Assembly: GCF_000972845.2 (NCBI RefSeq)
Contig: NC_040013.1
Location: 1,974,642 to 2,038,641 of the forward strand
DNA length: 64,000 nucleotides
Reading direction: 5' to 3'
Source of the DNA: Larimichthys crocea
Taxonomy: Eukaryota; Chordata; Actinopteri; Sciaenidae
Shown: positions 37,852-48,837 of the stretch, one piece after another
Layout of the letters: every line of letters starts with the position of its first letter
Position numbering within the stretch: position 1 is the first letter of the stretch
Translations under genes and position numbers: made by a program
The notes under the pieces: model-generated
Seen by the model: only the letters and a program-made list of their open reading frames with translations
Databases searched by the model: none
Told to the model about the DNA's origin: nothing

Positions 37852-40800
37852 TCACGTCAGGCCGTCGGTGCCCTCTCGCCGCGGTGACTTGGCGGCCGGC
37901 GGAGAATTCTGTTGTTGGTCGTCTTCTTGACCGTTGAAGTACAAATCTACGGGTTTCCGCACCACAAAGAAGACGCAGTCGTAAACGTATCTCAACATCG
38001 AGCGGTCGTTCTCAGTGTAGGTGGTCTGGACTGACTCCTTCTCCACCTGCAGGAGGAACGGATGTTGTTTTACGACCGGAGCAAGATTTACGGAGACCGA
38101 CGTGATGTTAACATGAATCACAGTCAAATAAAAAAGACATACCTCTATGTGGAAGCCAAAGTTAACAATCGCCGTCCTGATGTCTTCATAGCTGAGTTCA
38201 ACTGAGAGCTCATTGGCCATGTTCTCAAAGTGGTACAGCAGTGGACCTGAAGAAACATTGAAGACTTAAACTACGAGACCCATTACAAAACACATTTGTA
38301 AATCCAGTTCATGGGATATTGTTAATTAGCTGGTTGTGTTAATTAATAGGTCATGTCGTGCAAATGACAATCTGCAGTGAGTATAAGTGTCAAATAAACA
38401 AATGAAGAATTAACCAGGTTAGTCGAATCAAAGTGGGAACACCAAGAGAAATAAAAACAGAGCATGCATCTAACAGAGTTCAGAGAATATTACAGTGACA
38501 TTTCTTTTAATATAAAGAGAATATTTTGCTACATTTGTCGAGTGTCCTGGAGATCACTTCCTGTCCGCTCATGGAAATGATTTTGTTTTGTTTGCATGTA
38601 GAGTTTAAATAAAAATCACTCACCCAGGTTAATCCAAACTCCACCAGGCTTCAGAATCTTCCAGATAGTCTCCACGTACTCGATGACATTATGAGCTGTG
38701 TCAATAAAGAAGCAGGTAGCCACGCAGTCCCAGGATTCTAAACCAAACAGACGATATATTATTACACCGACTTTTAATTAACATTACGTTCACATCGAAT
38801 GTAATCACATACTCTTTTCACCAGGTGGAGCTCAGCTTCTTTTGTATGACCTCCAACAAGTAATATTTATTCAGTGTAGTTCATGTCATCGATCAGAGTG
38901 TGTGTTCACGTCTGGAGGTCGGATCAAGAGGAAAATAAATGAACTCACTGTTTTAGTTTGTGAGGAGTAAACATGAAGTTATTCAGCTTTGATCGTCTTC
39001 CTGCATCCTCAGCGCATCGACTGACAGCAGCTTATGCAGCACTTTAATGATTTAATGAACAGGCCTTATTATTATTATGATTATTAGACTGCAAATCGGC
39101 TGCATATTATGAATGAATAATGACTCATTTGGAGCTTATTACTGTGTGATCGCATACTGACAGAAGTAAACAAAGTGTTTATACAGATTGATTATAAGAT
39201 CCCTTCCCGAACAGATTTAATAAGCAATATTTATTAGTAGTTAAACTTCATCAATCAAATCAAGCCAAGAGGAGGCTCCTGGTTTCCAAACGAGATGTGT
39301 GAACACGCTCAAAGAAAGTGCGTCCACGCAGAGTTTACCGACCTGGTTCACTGTAGACTTCTACAAAGTCCCCTGCTACCATGGAGAAATCTGCATCGAG
39401 AGGTAAGCTCTGAGGGTTGACGTCAGGGAATCTGATTGGTCGCGTTTGGTCGGAGGATTTCTTGTTGTTGCTGAACTGGTGGATCCAGGGGTACACCGTG
39501 AAAGAGTTCACCTGTTCACACCTGGAGGGAACGTGGAGGGATGGAGTGTGAGGTGCACCTGAATCATGTGTTATGATTCATTTGTAATCACATATTTAGA
39601 GAATTAAATGCAACAGTTTCAGATACCACGCATGAAGGTATGAAGAAGAAGGTGCCTAGGTGTTAGTGTCAGTATGTGCCGTACCTATTGAGAACAAAGT
39701 TTGAAGAGAAGAGCATGAAGAAGCTCCATTCGTTGCCCTGGCAGATATAACCGAGCCGAGCGATCTCCCAGGCTAGGCGGCCGAGCCCGGCACCCGGTAC
39801 CAGCACGCTCACCTTAGACACATCACTGACATAATAAAATGTACAAAATGCACATATCACACGGAAAACATGGAGTAAGTCACATCATCAGCATCATTAC
39901 ATGGTGTTCTGATACCAAAGCACATATACAAAGGTGTTAATGCATGTATCATTTGTTTTCTTGGCATGCATGCAGGTGTTTGTGTGGTAGTGCTCATGTT
40001 TCCTACTATTGGTCACTTGGGAAGAGTCTTTGGATCTCTTGGATGATGGGCTGGTAGCAGGAATCCCTCTCGGCCCGGCCCACCTCGCTCCAGTCTCTGA
40101 CAAACTGCTTTATGGTGGATTTAAGCTTGTCCATGTCAAACGTAGTGGACGGCCGCGCCTTTCGTGGATCCTCCTGGAAGTTGAATCAAGACACAACATC
40201 TTTACCTCAATTCCTTGAAAATAAATAAATAACAACCCGGGCGTGTCCTCACCCTCTCGCCATACTCAATGTTCTCAAACATGTGGAGGCTGTTGTGAAC
40301 GATGGCCTGCAGCAGCTCCTGGTTGTGGTGCGCACACTGGCTGATCCGGGACAGGTTGGATAAAACATCTGGCAGTAGGTTCTGGTGGTGCTGCGGTAGA
40401 CTCCGAAACTGACACTCGGCTCTCTTGACCTGCTCCTCGACATGAACCCTGAAAAAGAGCCACGCATTAAATAAGAATGAATGTGTTCCGAGTTCGTCAG
40501 ACCAAAGAAGAAAGTGTTATTAACCCACCCGGCAAATTTGAATGACATGCCCATAGCAACCCTTTACGAGGTCTTTAAGGTCCAGTGAGATTTGGGGACT
40601 TTATTTTCAGAATAAGGCAAACATAGAATATAATATTCATAACTATGTTTTCATGGATGTATAATCACCTTAAAATAAGAATATTTTAGTTTTTTCTTAA
40701 AAATTCTCCTTTTATATCTACAGTGGGAGCAGGTGTTGAAACACTGTGTTTCTACGGTAGCCCAGAACAGACAAATTAAATAGTGACTCTGGAGACAGGG

Positions 40801-42481
40801 TCCTTAAAGGCGAGGGTGATGTGAGGAGATTGCAATGCAACGATTACACCACTAGATGTCACTAAATTCTACACGATACCCACGGTATACACGGTACCCC
40901 GCGGTGCCAAATCGTAACAGTTCCTACTACACTAGAAATTTTACAGGACGGTCCTACCGTGGATTACTAAACTACCGGTGCCAGTTTCCACCTCTGCTCT
41001 CCTCCCGGCTTCTCACTGCATGCTACTCCACGCTGGGTCCGCCCCTCTGTTAGCTGACTGGCTGTTCGTGGGTTTCTAACTCCATGAAGGCAGCTCCGCT
41101 TCAAAACAAACAACAAGCTAAAGTTCTGTCTGGCCCAGACGTGCACGGCTTACAGTCACAAACACAGACAACACGCTCACCATGGCAGAAGCACCGGGCC
41201 CGAGCGCCGAGTCTGCCACAAAGTCGTCGTCAGTGGCAACCACTAATTCGTTTCAGTCTAATTCTACTTCACCAGTATTATGTTTATCATGCACCAAACA
41301 ACATTATAAGTCATTAATAAGTGTTTATAACTTGTACAAATACATTGCAGTTCATAATAATAATAATAAAGGCTGCAGTATCGCGATAATACCCGGAACA
41401 GTGATACTTTGTCTGGTGCAGTATCGTGACACTTTGTCTGGTACTGTATCGCGACACTTTGTCTGGTACGGCATCGCAACACTTTGTCTGTTACGGTATC
41501 GCGGTACTTTGTCTGGTACGGTATCGTGGTACTTTGTCTGGTACGGTATCGCGACACTTTGTCTGGTACGGTACCGTTATACTTTGTCTGGTACGGTATC
41601 GTTACACTTTGTCTGGTACGGTATCGCGACACTTTGTCTGGTACGGTATCGTGACACTCTGTCTGGTACGGTATCGTGACACTTTGGTGCAGTATCGTGA
41701 CACTTTGTCTGGTACAGTATCGCGACACTTTGTCTGGTACGGTATCGTGACACTCTGTCTGGTACGGTATCGTGACACTTTGTCTAGTACAGTATCGTGA
41801 CACTTTGTCTGGTACAGTATCGTGACACTTTGTCTGGTACAGTATCGTGACACTTTGTCTGGTGCAGTATCGTGATACTGTGTCTGGCGCAGTATTGTGA
41901 CACTTTGTCTGGTGCAGTATCGTGACACTTTGTCTGGTATAGTATCGTGGTTACTCTCTCTGGTGCAGTATCGTGACACTTCGTCTGGTGCAGTACCGTG
42001 ACACTTTGTCTGGTGCAGTATCGTGGTTACTCTCTCTAACGTCCCGCAGACGCTCTCATCCTTCAGCTCTTTGAAACTGGCCGCTCTGGGCTTCCGTAGA
42101 AACATGGCGGCCTCTGAGGAAGGGGACCCCCCTCTCACTGAGGCTGGTTTTCAGTTTCAGGTGATCACACACTGACAGAAACACACTGATAGGATAGACC
42201 GTCCTGACCCGGACACCGTGGACCTCTACCGGACCCTCTCTGAGCAGCAGTTTCCCTCCAAACCGGGTCAGCTGTTCTGGTTCTGACGTGGCTCGCGCTT
42301 ACCGGTAAAACCTGAACGCGTCGATGATCCTCCAGAAGTGCTGCCTCTCCAGCCGGGCCTCCTCCTCCGGGCTGTATTTGAGTCTCTCTTTGTGGAAGTA
42401 GGGAGGCGCTCCTCCTGCTCCTGCTCCTCCTCCTCCCTGCGCTCCTTCTGCTCCTTCTGCTCCTGCTCCTGCTTCGGCCAT
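37852..42481 (-). CDS. carnmt1: carnosine N-methyltransferase 1
   Basis: Methylates the imidazole of carnosine to anserine with S-adenosylmethionine. Eight exons: 42303-42481, 40253-40448, 40007-40173, 39685-39825, 39343-39521, 38624-38737, 38143-38246 and 37852-38046; 424 residues (human 409). The start [12 protein letters not shown] precedes the family block [20 protein letters not shown]. The cofactor site is [20 protein letters not shown], followed by [18 protein letters not shown]. Later blocks are [49 protein letters not shown] and [12 protein letters not shown]. The exon 3 donor (AATA|GTAGGA) is weak but gives the expected YDVSKV junction. The C-terminal tail after VVRKPV is about 25 residues longer than human. 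Synteny agrees with human 9q21. Confidence 0.95.
40573..40890. mobile_element. MITE-like repeat (AAGGTCCAGTG family)
   Basis: TTAAGGTCCAGTGAGAT on the left and CCACTAGATGTCACTAAATT on the right are the ends of a common teleost element that normally begins TTAAAGGTCCAGTGTGTAGG. It lies in carnmt1 intron 1. Confidence 0.6.
41387..42035. repeat. 25-bp minisatellite, about 25 copies
   Basis: Tandem units of the form GTATCGYGACACTTTGTCTG followed by GTACG repeat every 25 bases. Left-hand copies mostly keep TACGGTATCGCG; right-hand copies have TGCAGTATCGTG, as expected if methylated CpGs decayed to TG/CA. The array is inside carnmt1 intron 1. It generates long shadow ORFs on both strands because 25 is not a multiple of 3 and the unit has few stops. 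Confidence 0.97.
42050..42160 (+). pseudogene. orphan exon-like ORF resembling TFIIH p52 (GTF2H4)
   Basis: Between an acceptor-like GTCCCGCAG and a donor-like TTTCAG|GTGATC lies an open stretch of exactly 37 codons. Its last part reads [16 protein letters not shown], close to the TFIIH p52 block (S/T)AGFQFLL that follows a short acidic loop. It lies inside carnmt1 intron 1, on the opposite strand, directly after the minisatellite. No neighbouring p52 exons were seen, so it is most likely a stray duplicated fragment, or a chance resemblance. Confidence 0.3.
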
Positions 42482-42560
42482 GTTTGAACCGAAGCTTTGC
42501 AGACAGCCAATCACAGCGCGGCAAACGTTCTTCTTCGGGGGGGGATCAGTGATAGCAGCG
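42482..42560 (-). promoter_or_regulatory. carnmt1: carnmt1 promoter, CCAAT box
   Basis: CCAATCACAGCGCGGC lies on the + strand at about 42506, so the - strand has ATTGG about 25 bases from the start codon. The region is GC-rich and has no TATA box. It is hemmed in by a tetranucleotide array 80 bases farther out. Confidence 0.35.
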
Positions 42561-42641
42561 GAGCAACCACTCGACAAAAGGCGCACTGCTGCCACCCTAC
42601 AGGCAGAGGATGGGACTGCAAGTAGTTAAACAATAACAATG

Positions 42642-42892
<251 letters not shown>

Positions 42893-42951
42893 AGCAGTAT
42901 ATAATAATAATAATAATAAGAAGAAGAATAACAACAGTATATAATAGTCAA

Positions 42952-43440
42952 ATCAAATCAGATTTTATTTGTATAGCCCAAAGTCACAAAGTACATCATT
43001 ACAATCTGTACAGGGAGTGACACCCTCTGTCCTTAGACCCTCGGTTCAAGTGAGGAAAAACTTGCCCACAAAAAACTTTAACAGGAAAAAATGTGGAAGA
43101 AACCTCAGGAAGAGCCACAGAGGAGGGATCCCTCTCCCAGGACAAGTCCCCCGGAAGTCTAATCCTATGGCAGCATAACTAAGGGATGACCTGAGCCAGC
43201 CCTAACTATAAGCTCTATCAAAAAGGAAAGTCTTAAGTCTGCTCTTAAAGGTGTTGACTGTGTCGGCCTCCTGAACCCAGAAAGGTAGTTTGTTCCACAG
43301 AAGAGGAGCCTGATAGCTGAAAGCTCTGGCTCCCAATCTACTTTTGGAAACTATAGGAACCACAAGGAACCCAGCGTCCTGAGAGCGCAGTGTTCTAGAG
43401 GGGTAGTAGTAATAGTAATAGTAATAGTAATAGTAATATA
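42952..43440. repeat. teleost dispersed repeat
   Basis: Starts ATCAGATTTTATTTGTATAG and continues through GAGGGATCCCTCTCCCAGGA to GAGCGCAGTGTTCTAGAGG. I know this sequence as a very common non-coding repeat of percomorph genomes. It is followed by a (TAG/TAA)n-like run at about 43405-43440. Confidence 0.75.
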
Positions 43441-43630
43441 ATGAAACTCTACTCAGATTCTTTATGGGTGGAAATTTAATCTAATTAAAGTGATACTGTG
43501 TACAATATTAACAAAAATAAAGTAAAATATACAATCTTGCAATGGTGCAGGATTTACTTTCTTTTATTATTATTTTTTACAGCTATACAGTTTAATAATT
43601 CACAGATTATATATATATTTATATTCATGG

Positions 43631-43890
43631 GAGGCACAGTGGTGCAGTGGTTAGCACCATAGCCTCACAGCAAGGTCCCTGGTTTGACCTCGGTTGGGGC
43701 CTGGGGTTTACGTGTTCTCCCCGTGTCTGGGGGGATTGTCTTCGGATACTTGCACTTAATAGGTTAATTGGTGACTTTAAATTTGGCTGTTGGTGTGAAT
43801 GGTTGTTTGTCTCTTTGTGCCCTGTCTGCCCTGCCTCTCGCCCTAATAATGACCCTGAGGTTACAGATAATGGATATATGTATTCCTAAA
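43631..43890. repeat. teleost dispersed repeat (GGTGCAGTGGTTAGCAC type)
   Basis: GAGGCACAGTGGTGCAGTGG, GTTCTCCCCGTGTCTG and TTAATTGGTGACTTTAAAT are hallmark pieces of a common fish repeat with a tRNA-like head. The copy is old and has internal deletions. Confidence 0.7.
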
Positions 43891-44277
43891 AATGGCAGGA
43901 GGACTTTCTGAAAATATGCTCCAGGGTGGTTCAGGACTGATTCACTTGAAGACCTAAATGGGTCTATCTGGAATGGGTGTTAATCTTAACAGGGACATAA
44001 ACAGAAATAAGTGAAAAACCTAGTCAGCAGCATCGAATGTTCCTATTGTTTCTGTTTCTGTCAGACCACATGGAGAATTTTAATGTCCTGGACAAAATAA
44101 AGAAATTCTGAACAAATATTCTGTTTATGGAGCTCAAAAACAATCAATAGGCAGGGTATATAAAGGGCAAGGTGCAATTACACAAACCAGGGTTTCTATC
44201 CAAAACAGTTCAAAACTGCCATCGTGACATTATTTTATATGTGATGCAACAGCTGTTAACCCAAACACTTTGTCCTG

Positions 44278-46094
44278 TCAGATGTTTGGGTTGATAATTT
44301 TTCCCACAAAGAGGATGTTTTTTGTGTTGTGTTCAGTGATCATAACCATAAATGGACGATCAAACTTGAGAACGGGATAAACAATCGTGGACTTTAAAAT
44401 GATTGTAACGCCTGTAGCAGCTGCAGCGGTGGCTCCGGCCTCGTCCACATCCAGGGTAGCTTGATGCACGACCTAAGGATCAACGGAGGCAGAGTGAGAC
44501 GGCGGTGGACCAAATACAGGGAAGGAAATATACGTGCAATAACCATCCTTACCTCTGAGACCTTCAGCTCTACATCCTCTGCAATGCCGTTAAAATCTGC
44601 ATGGTCACTAAACATGTCTGTCATTCCCATTCCAGTCAACACATCGTTCAGTGTGTAGGAAGTCTTGATGGAGAACTTTGGAATAAATATGTGATATGAC
44701 CTATAAGAAAATTAGGAAAAAAGACAAACATACAGTGATCGATCTGTCAGGACAAAGCTGAATAGTTTATACATGTCAGTTTATTTAAGAAAACATGAAT
44801 TTAAGGATGATTTTAACCAACCGGGTCTTCATGAACTTCAGCCATTTGTTAACATGACCCGGGGAAACTACACTCTCCAGTGTTGCCATGTTGTCAGGCA
44901 ACATCAGCAGCATGGAGTAGGAGCCGTTGAAGGGGAGGCGGAGGATCGATGTGTTGATCTCCTGGTCGCGATAGACAGGAAATCTATTCTCCATAGTCAT
45001 CATCTGGACTGGAACCTGGAAAAAAATGACAATTTAAACATGAGGTTCCTTAAATGTGAAAGGACACACAGTATGATGCATAATTCTGAATAAATGAAGA
45101 AACTTTGAACCTTGGTGTTCTTGTCCACTGTAAATGTGCTCCTGTGGGTGCGCTTGGGATTAAATGAAGTCGCCCACTTTCCTGTTTAGACGAGGATGAG
45201 CAGAATTTAAACTTATGGTTTATCGTGAAGTATTCTCTTTCATCGATGATCAGTTCAGTCAGTGAGGAGAAAGTTTAGAGAAGTCCAAGATTTCTTAGGT
45301 TTATTGAGGCTTATCCAAGTAGAATGGAGGATTCATCAATACGCTTGACATTAGTAATGATCAATCTAAGAGAACATTATCCCTACAGTGACCTCAAGAC
45401 ATCCCTCAAAACATTTCATACATAAAACTTAAAGACAACAAACCAGTCAATCTTATGTACCTTTGAAGTAGATGTAGCTGATGAGATACATGACCGTCAT
45501 TGGATCCGGGTCCTTGACTAAATCTTCTATCTTCCCATTGGTCTTCGCTTTCACGTACTCGTTGATGGTACTGGCGCTGTCTATGGCATTGGCAAAGTCA
45601 ACAGTGAACCCATCTGCATGGTAGGACTGCTTCAAGGTTTCCAGGAACTCTGGCCGTGGCTTCAAATTGTTGCCCACGAACACAGCGGTGCCTTCACTGG
45701 TGTCTCCATTAGATGTCTTGTTTGCCCTTTCGAGGAGAGCGTGGAAAGCTTGATCTACATCTGCCTGCGTCAGTAGGGTGCTGTTGAAACCCAGACCGTT
45801 GAAAATCTGCTTGTGGGTCGGACCCCGTGCCCCTACGGACAAGGTAGCCAAGGCAACAGACACACTTGATGGGGAAAAGAAGATATTCTTGCCTCGAGAG
45901 TCAGCATGAGCTGCTAACTGCCTGTACAGACGGAAGGCAAACCTTTTGTTTGCTGCAGCCACCAGTGAGATGCTGTTGGCGCTGTTGTCGATTTGAGTGT
46001 CCTGGTCTGTTTGGGTGTCATTCAAATCGTGTTGGCTTCTACCAACGCAGATCACTGCTGACAATATCCAGATACCCAGGGCTGCATGCATCAT
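44278..46094 (-). CDS. alpha-1-antitrypsin-like serpin (clade A)
   Basis: A secreted serine-protease inhibitor, most likely made in liver. Exons: 45461-46094, 45111-45181, 44822-45015, 44553-44700 and 44278-44472; 413 residues. A signal peptide (MMHAALGIWILSAVICVG) precedes an N-glycosylation-rich start. Serpin landmarks are NIFFSPSSVSVALATLSVGA, SYIYFKG, the breach and shutter strands and the C-terminal KFDRPFMVMITEHNTKNILF. The hinge DEAGATAAAATG is of inhibitory type. By spacing from the hinge glutamate, P1-P1' is Lys-Ser, which predicts a trypsin-like target rather than elastase. An extra intron splits what is one exon in human SERPINA1 (after VDKNTK). A non-coding first exon ends at 46834. 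Confidence 0.9.
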
Positions 46095-46167
46095 TGGAAA
46101 CTGCAACAAAATTCACAAGTGCAGTGATCTTCATTCGAGTTACACAACGTTTGACTTTAGATGCCCT

Positions 46168-46290
46168 AAAACAGTGTTTTTCAATCCTGGTCCTCTGGGA
46201 CTCCTCCACCACACCTGATTCAAATGATCAGCTCGTCATCAAGCTCTGCAGTGGCCTGATAACAAGCCACTCAAAACACTGCAGCTCCAC
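46168..46290. repeat. teleost interspersed repeat in serpin intron 1
   Basis: The stretch TTTTTCAATCCTGGTCCTC through CACACCTGATTCAAATGATC is a motif set I know from many fish genomes as a short non-autonomous repeat. It sits inside the first serpin intron. Confidence 0.5.
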
Positions 46291-46833
46291 AGTCAGCTTC
46301 TTACTATGAGTGATGGGCTCCTGTACGAACAAACCATTTCCTGCCAATATTGGAACAGCTTAGATACATACAGATTTCATTATTTCTATTTTTTTTTCTC
46401 CGAGCTCTTCTGACTGGTTTGACATGAGCAAGGATCATTTAGAGAAGGTGATGCCATGGATGTCCATGCATCAATCAGGTTTTTAGCAATATTCCGTTCA
46501 TAATCTGGTAACAAATCTGTACAAATCATTCCCACACAGTCCCCTTGAAGAAGATTAGCTGAATGTTTCTGTTAATCTTAATCATCTTAATAAATTCTCA
46601 AGGAAATGTCTTAATACTGCATCTGCACAAAGGTCTGAGAGAGAATATCGGGACCTTTCTGGGCACAGTGTCACATCACCCCACAACCAAAGGGACTTGC
46701 TTGGTCTGTTGGCTCCAAATTGAGGATAAAAGGAGTAAATATACTCAAGATGTCAAATAACAAACTAACTGTTGGCAGACCAGTTTAACTAACTGTTAAA
46801 AAAATCATTTAGATTCTCTTTTGAACCACTTAC

Positions 46834-46883
46834 CTTCTGGTTTGGTGTCTGTCCAGCGAGGCACACACTGTTGTCTTTATATA
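46834..46883 (-). promoter_or_regulatory. serpin TATA box and non-coding first exon
   Basis: TATATAAA lies on the - strand at 46876-46883. About 30-40 bases later a short leader ends at the donor AGAAG|GTAAGTGG (exon end 46834), and it would splice to the acceptor before 46100. A TATA promoter with a tiny leader exon fits a liver-type regulated serpin. The transcription start is inferred. Confidence 0.55.
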
Positions 46884-47396
46884 AAACTGCTCAGAGCAAA
46901 CCGAACTTTGGACTTATTTATTCTCTGTCTCATCTTCTTATTTGCACTGCATTTGTTCCAATAATGATTAATGTCTAACTGTGGAATGAAACTGAGATAC
47001 CACAAAGAAGACGCTCAATTCATGTGTAATATTTGAGCAGCATTGAACCAAAAAACACGATGTATATTTTTATATAACACCAACAAATTGACAGAGATTA
47101 ATTCCAGCAGATCGGAGTCAACAAGTCATACTGTGCCACCTACAGACAGTTGGTTGGACTGCAAACACAAAACAGAATAATACAAAGCTATTCAGAACCA
47201 ACAGTTCACTAAAATAAAACAGGAATTAAGTTTGAGTACTGAAATTGAGTTTAAAACGAAAAACCCTGTTCACAGCAGATCTTAATAATAGTATACTTGA
47301 ATTTAAAGTTTCCAATGTGGTAATTTACTATAATATGAAGTATTTGTGTTTAACTTTTGCCACACACTCAATCACAGGACAAACATCAGAGTGTTT

Positions 47397-47640
47397 TATA
47401 TGTGATGCAACAGCTGTACTTGTGTAAACACAAAGTATTGGTCACAGGTCAGATTTCTGGGTTGATAATTTCTTTTTTGCCATTTGTTGACACAACCAGG
47501 ACAAACTATGTTCTCCGGTGTGTTGCCATGTTGTCAGGCAGGCAACATCAGCAGCATGGAGTAGGAGCCTCTACCCAGGGCTGCATGCCTCATTGGAAAC
47601 TACACTGCAGCGATGTTCATCTGATTTTGTTAAATGTGTC
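47397..47640 (-). pseudogene. relic of a tandem serpin copy
   Basis: Three blocks resemble three separate parts of the intact serpin, in the same order. 47397-47472 resembles the 3' end and stop region (44236-44300). 47476-47572 resembles exon 4 (44842-44926). 47573-47640 resembles the start of the first coding exon and its acceptor (46070-46130). Everything between is missing and the frames are broken, for example by an extra GCAG in the exon 4 block. It lies just upstream of the active gene on the same strand, as expected for a decayed tandem duplicate. Confidence 0.7.
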
Positions 47641-47832
47641 ACTTTTGTGGCTTCAAAACATTCACCAAAAGATGCATTAGATGCATATCTTTAATGTAAA
47701 ACTTCAGTTCATTTAACACGTACAAACAGCCAGAGAATATATATTTTTATCCTAATGTCCAATGGTAATTAAAATATGATCCAGTATCAGTATCAAGCAC
47801 TAAATTGTATCTGTTTAATACTGAGGCAGAGT

Positions 47833-48837
47833 TCAGTGCGTGCCAAAGAGCTGGCTGTCCAGTTGGATGAGCTGTCGGAGGAACCCTCTATTCGGGATCA
47901 CACCCCGGTTATCTTTCACAGCACAAATAGCCTCAACGAGGGTCAGGTTCTGCTTCAGCATCAGGTAAGCCAGGACCAGAGTGGCAGAACGGCTGACTCC
48001 AACATGACAGTGCACCAACACTTTGCCTGAGAATCAGAGAAGCGTTTATTTTTAAACAGACAGCAAATGTGATTCTGTTCAAATGAGTTTTTTCCTACCC
48101 CCTCTTCTCACCTCCTTTGCTCAGAGCCCTGTGAATAAAGTCTGCTGCTGCCTGGAAGTTGACGCTCATGTCAAAGCCACAGGAGTCATGAGCCTCTATG
48201 CCCATGTAGGTGATGTTCATGCCCCCATAGATTTCTGGTTGTCCTCCACGTTTGCTGTGAGCTGCGTTCAGGATGTGAGTGACTCGATGTATGGACAGAT
48301 CGGCCCGGTTCTCCGCACTGTATCTGAAAAAACACAAACACAAAGTGCTTCCTGATGAACCGTCTGAATGCAACACATTTCATAGTGATTGACTGGTACT
48401 TAGAGAACAATTTCAGACATGTGGGCTGGATACATGTCAAGAAACCTGAGACAGCCTTCAAGCTGCAGTTTACGCAAGGAACGCAGCTTGTGGATCTTAA
48501 ATTACTCATTCTGATTTATGACAAAAAATCCAGGTCTAGAATTAGGCATTGCTTCTAAAAGGGCTCGGTCTACTCTCTCAGTCACAACACAAGAAAGTCT
48601 AGAAAGCAGCAGTGCAAAGAGTTAAAAGGCCACCAAGAGAAAGAGTTGAGTTACTCACTGGTCTCCAATGTAAAGCCTTGGCCACACTTCATCCGCATGG
48701 CTGATGATGGCTTTGCCAGTAAACAAAAGTCTCTCCAGCTCAAAAACCGCCAAACCAGGTGAGCTCATGTCGATTTCCACCTTCCGAGGAGGAGGTTTAT
48801 CATTCCAGGACGCGGGAAGTTTGGATGTATAAGACAT
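47833..48837 (-). CDS. dusp13a: dual-specificity phosphatase, DUSP13A-like
   Basis: An atypical small dual-specificity protein phosphatase, expressed in muscle in mammals. Exons: 48659-48837, 48112-48323 and 47833-48026; 194 residues. The start [16 protein letters not shown] leads to [11 protein letters not shown] and [12 protein letters not shown], a block shared by DUSP13 and DUSP29. The catalytic loop is [20 protein letters not shown], with the Cys and Arg of HCxxGxxR present. The general-acid Asp is in [26 protein letters not shown] and [10 protein letters not shown] match the DUSP13A form best; DUSP29 is the next choice. There is no MAP-kinase docking domain, as usual for this subgroup. 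Confidence 0.85.

Noticed and set aside
41387..42035. CRISPR-like array
   Set aside because: The units are directly adjacent with no unique spacers, and the host is a vertebrate.
41182..42138. ORFs of 124-179 codons on both strands over the 25-bp array
   Set aside because: The repeat unit lacks stops in most frames, so these follow from the minisatellite; no start context, homology or splice sites support coding.
43631..43700. tRNA gene suggested by the GGTGCAGTGGTTAGCAC block
   Set aside because: It is the tRNA-like head of a dispersed fish repeat; no cloverleaf with a proper acceptor stem can be drawn.
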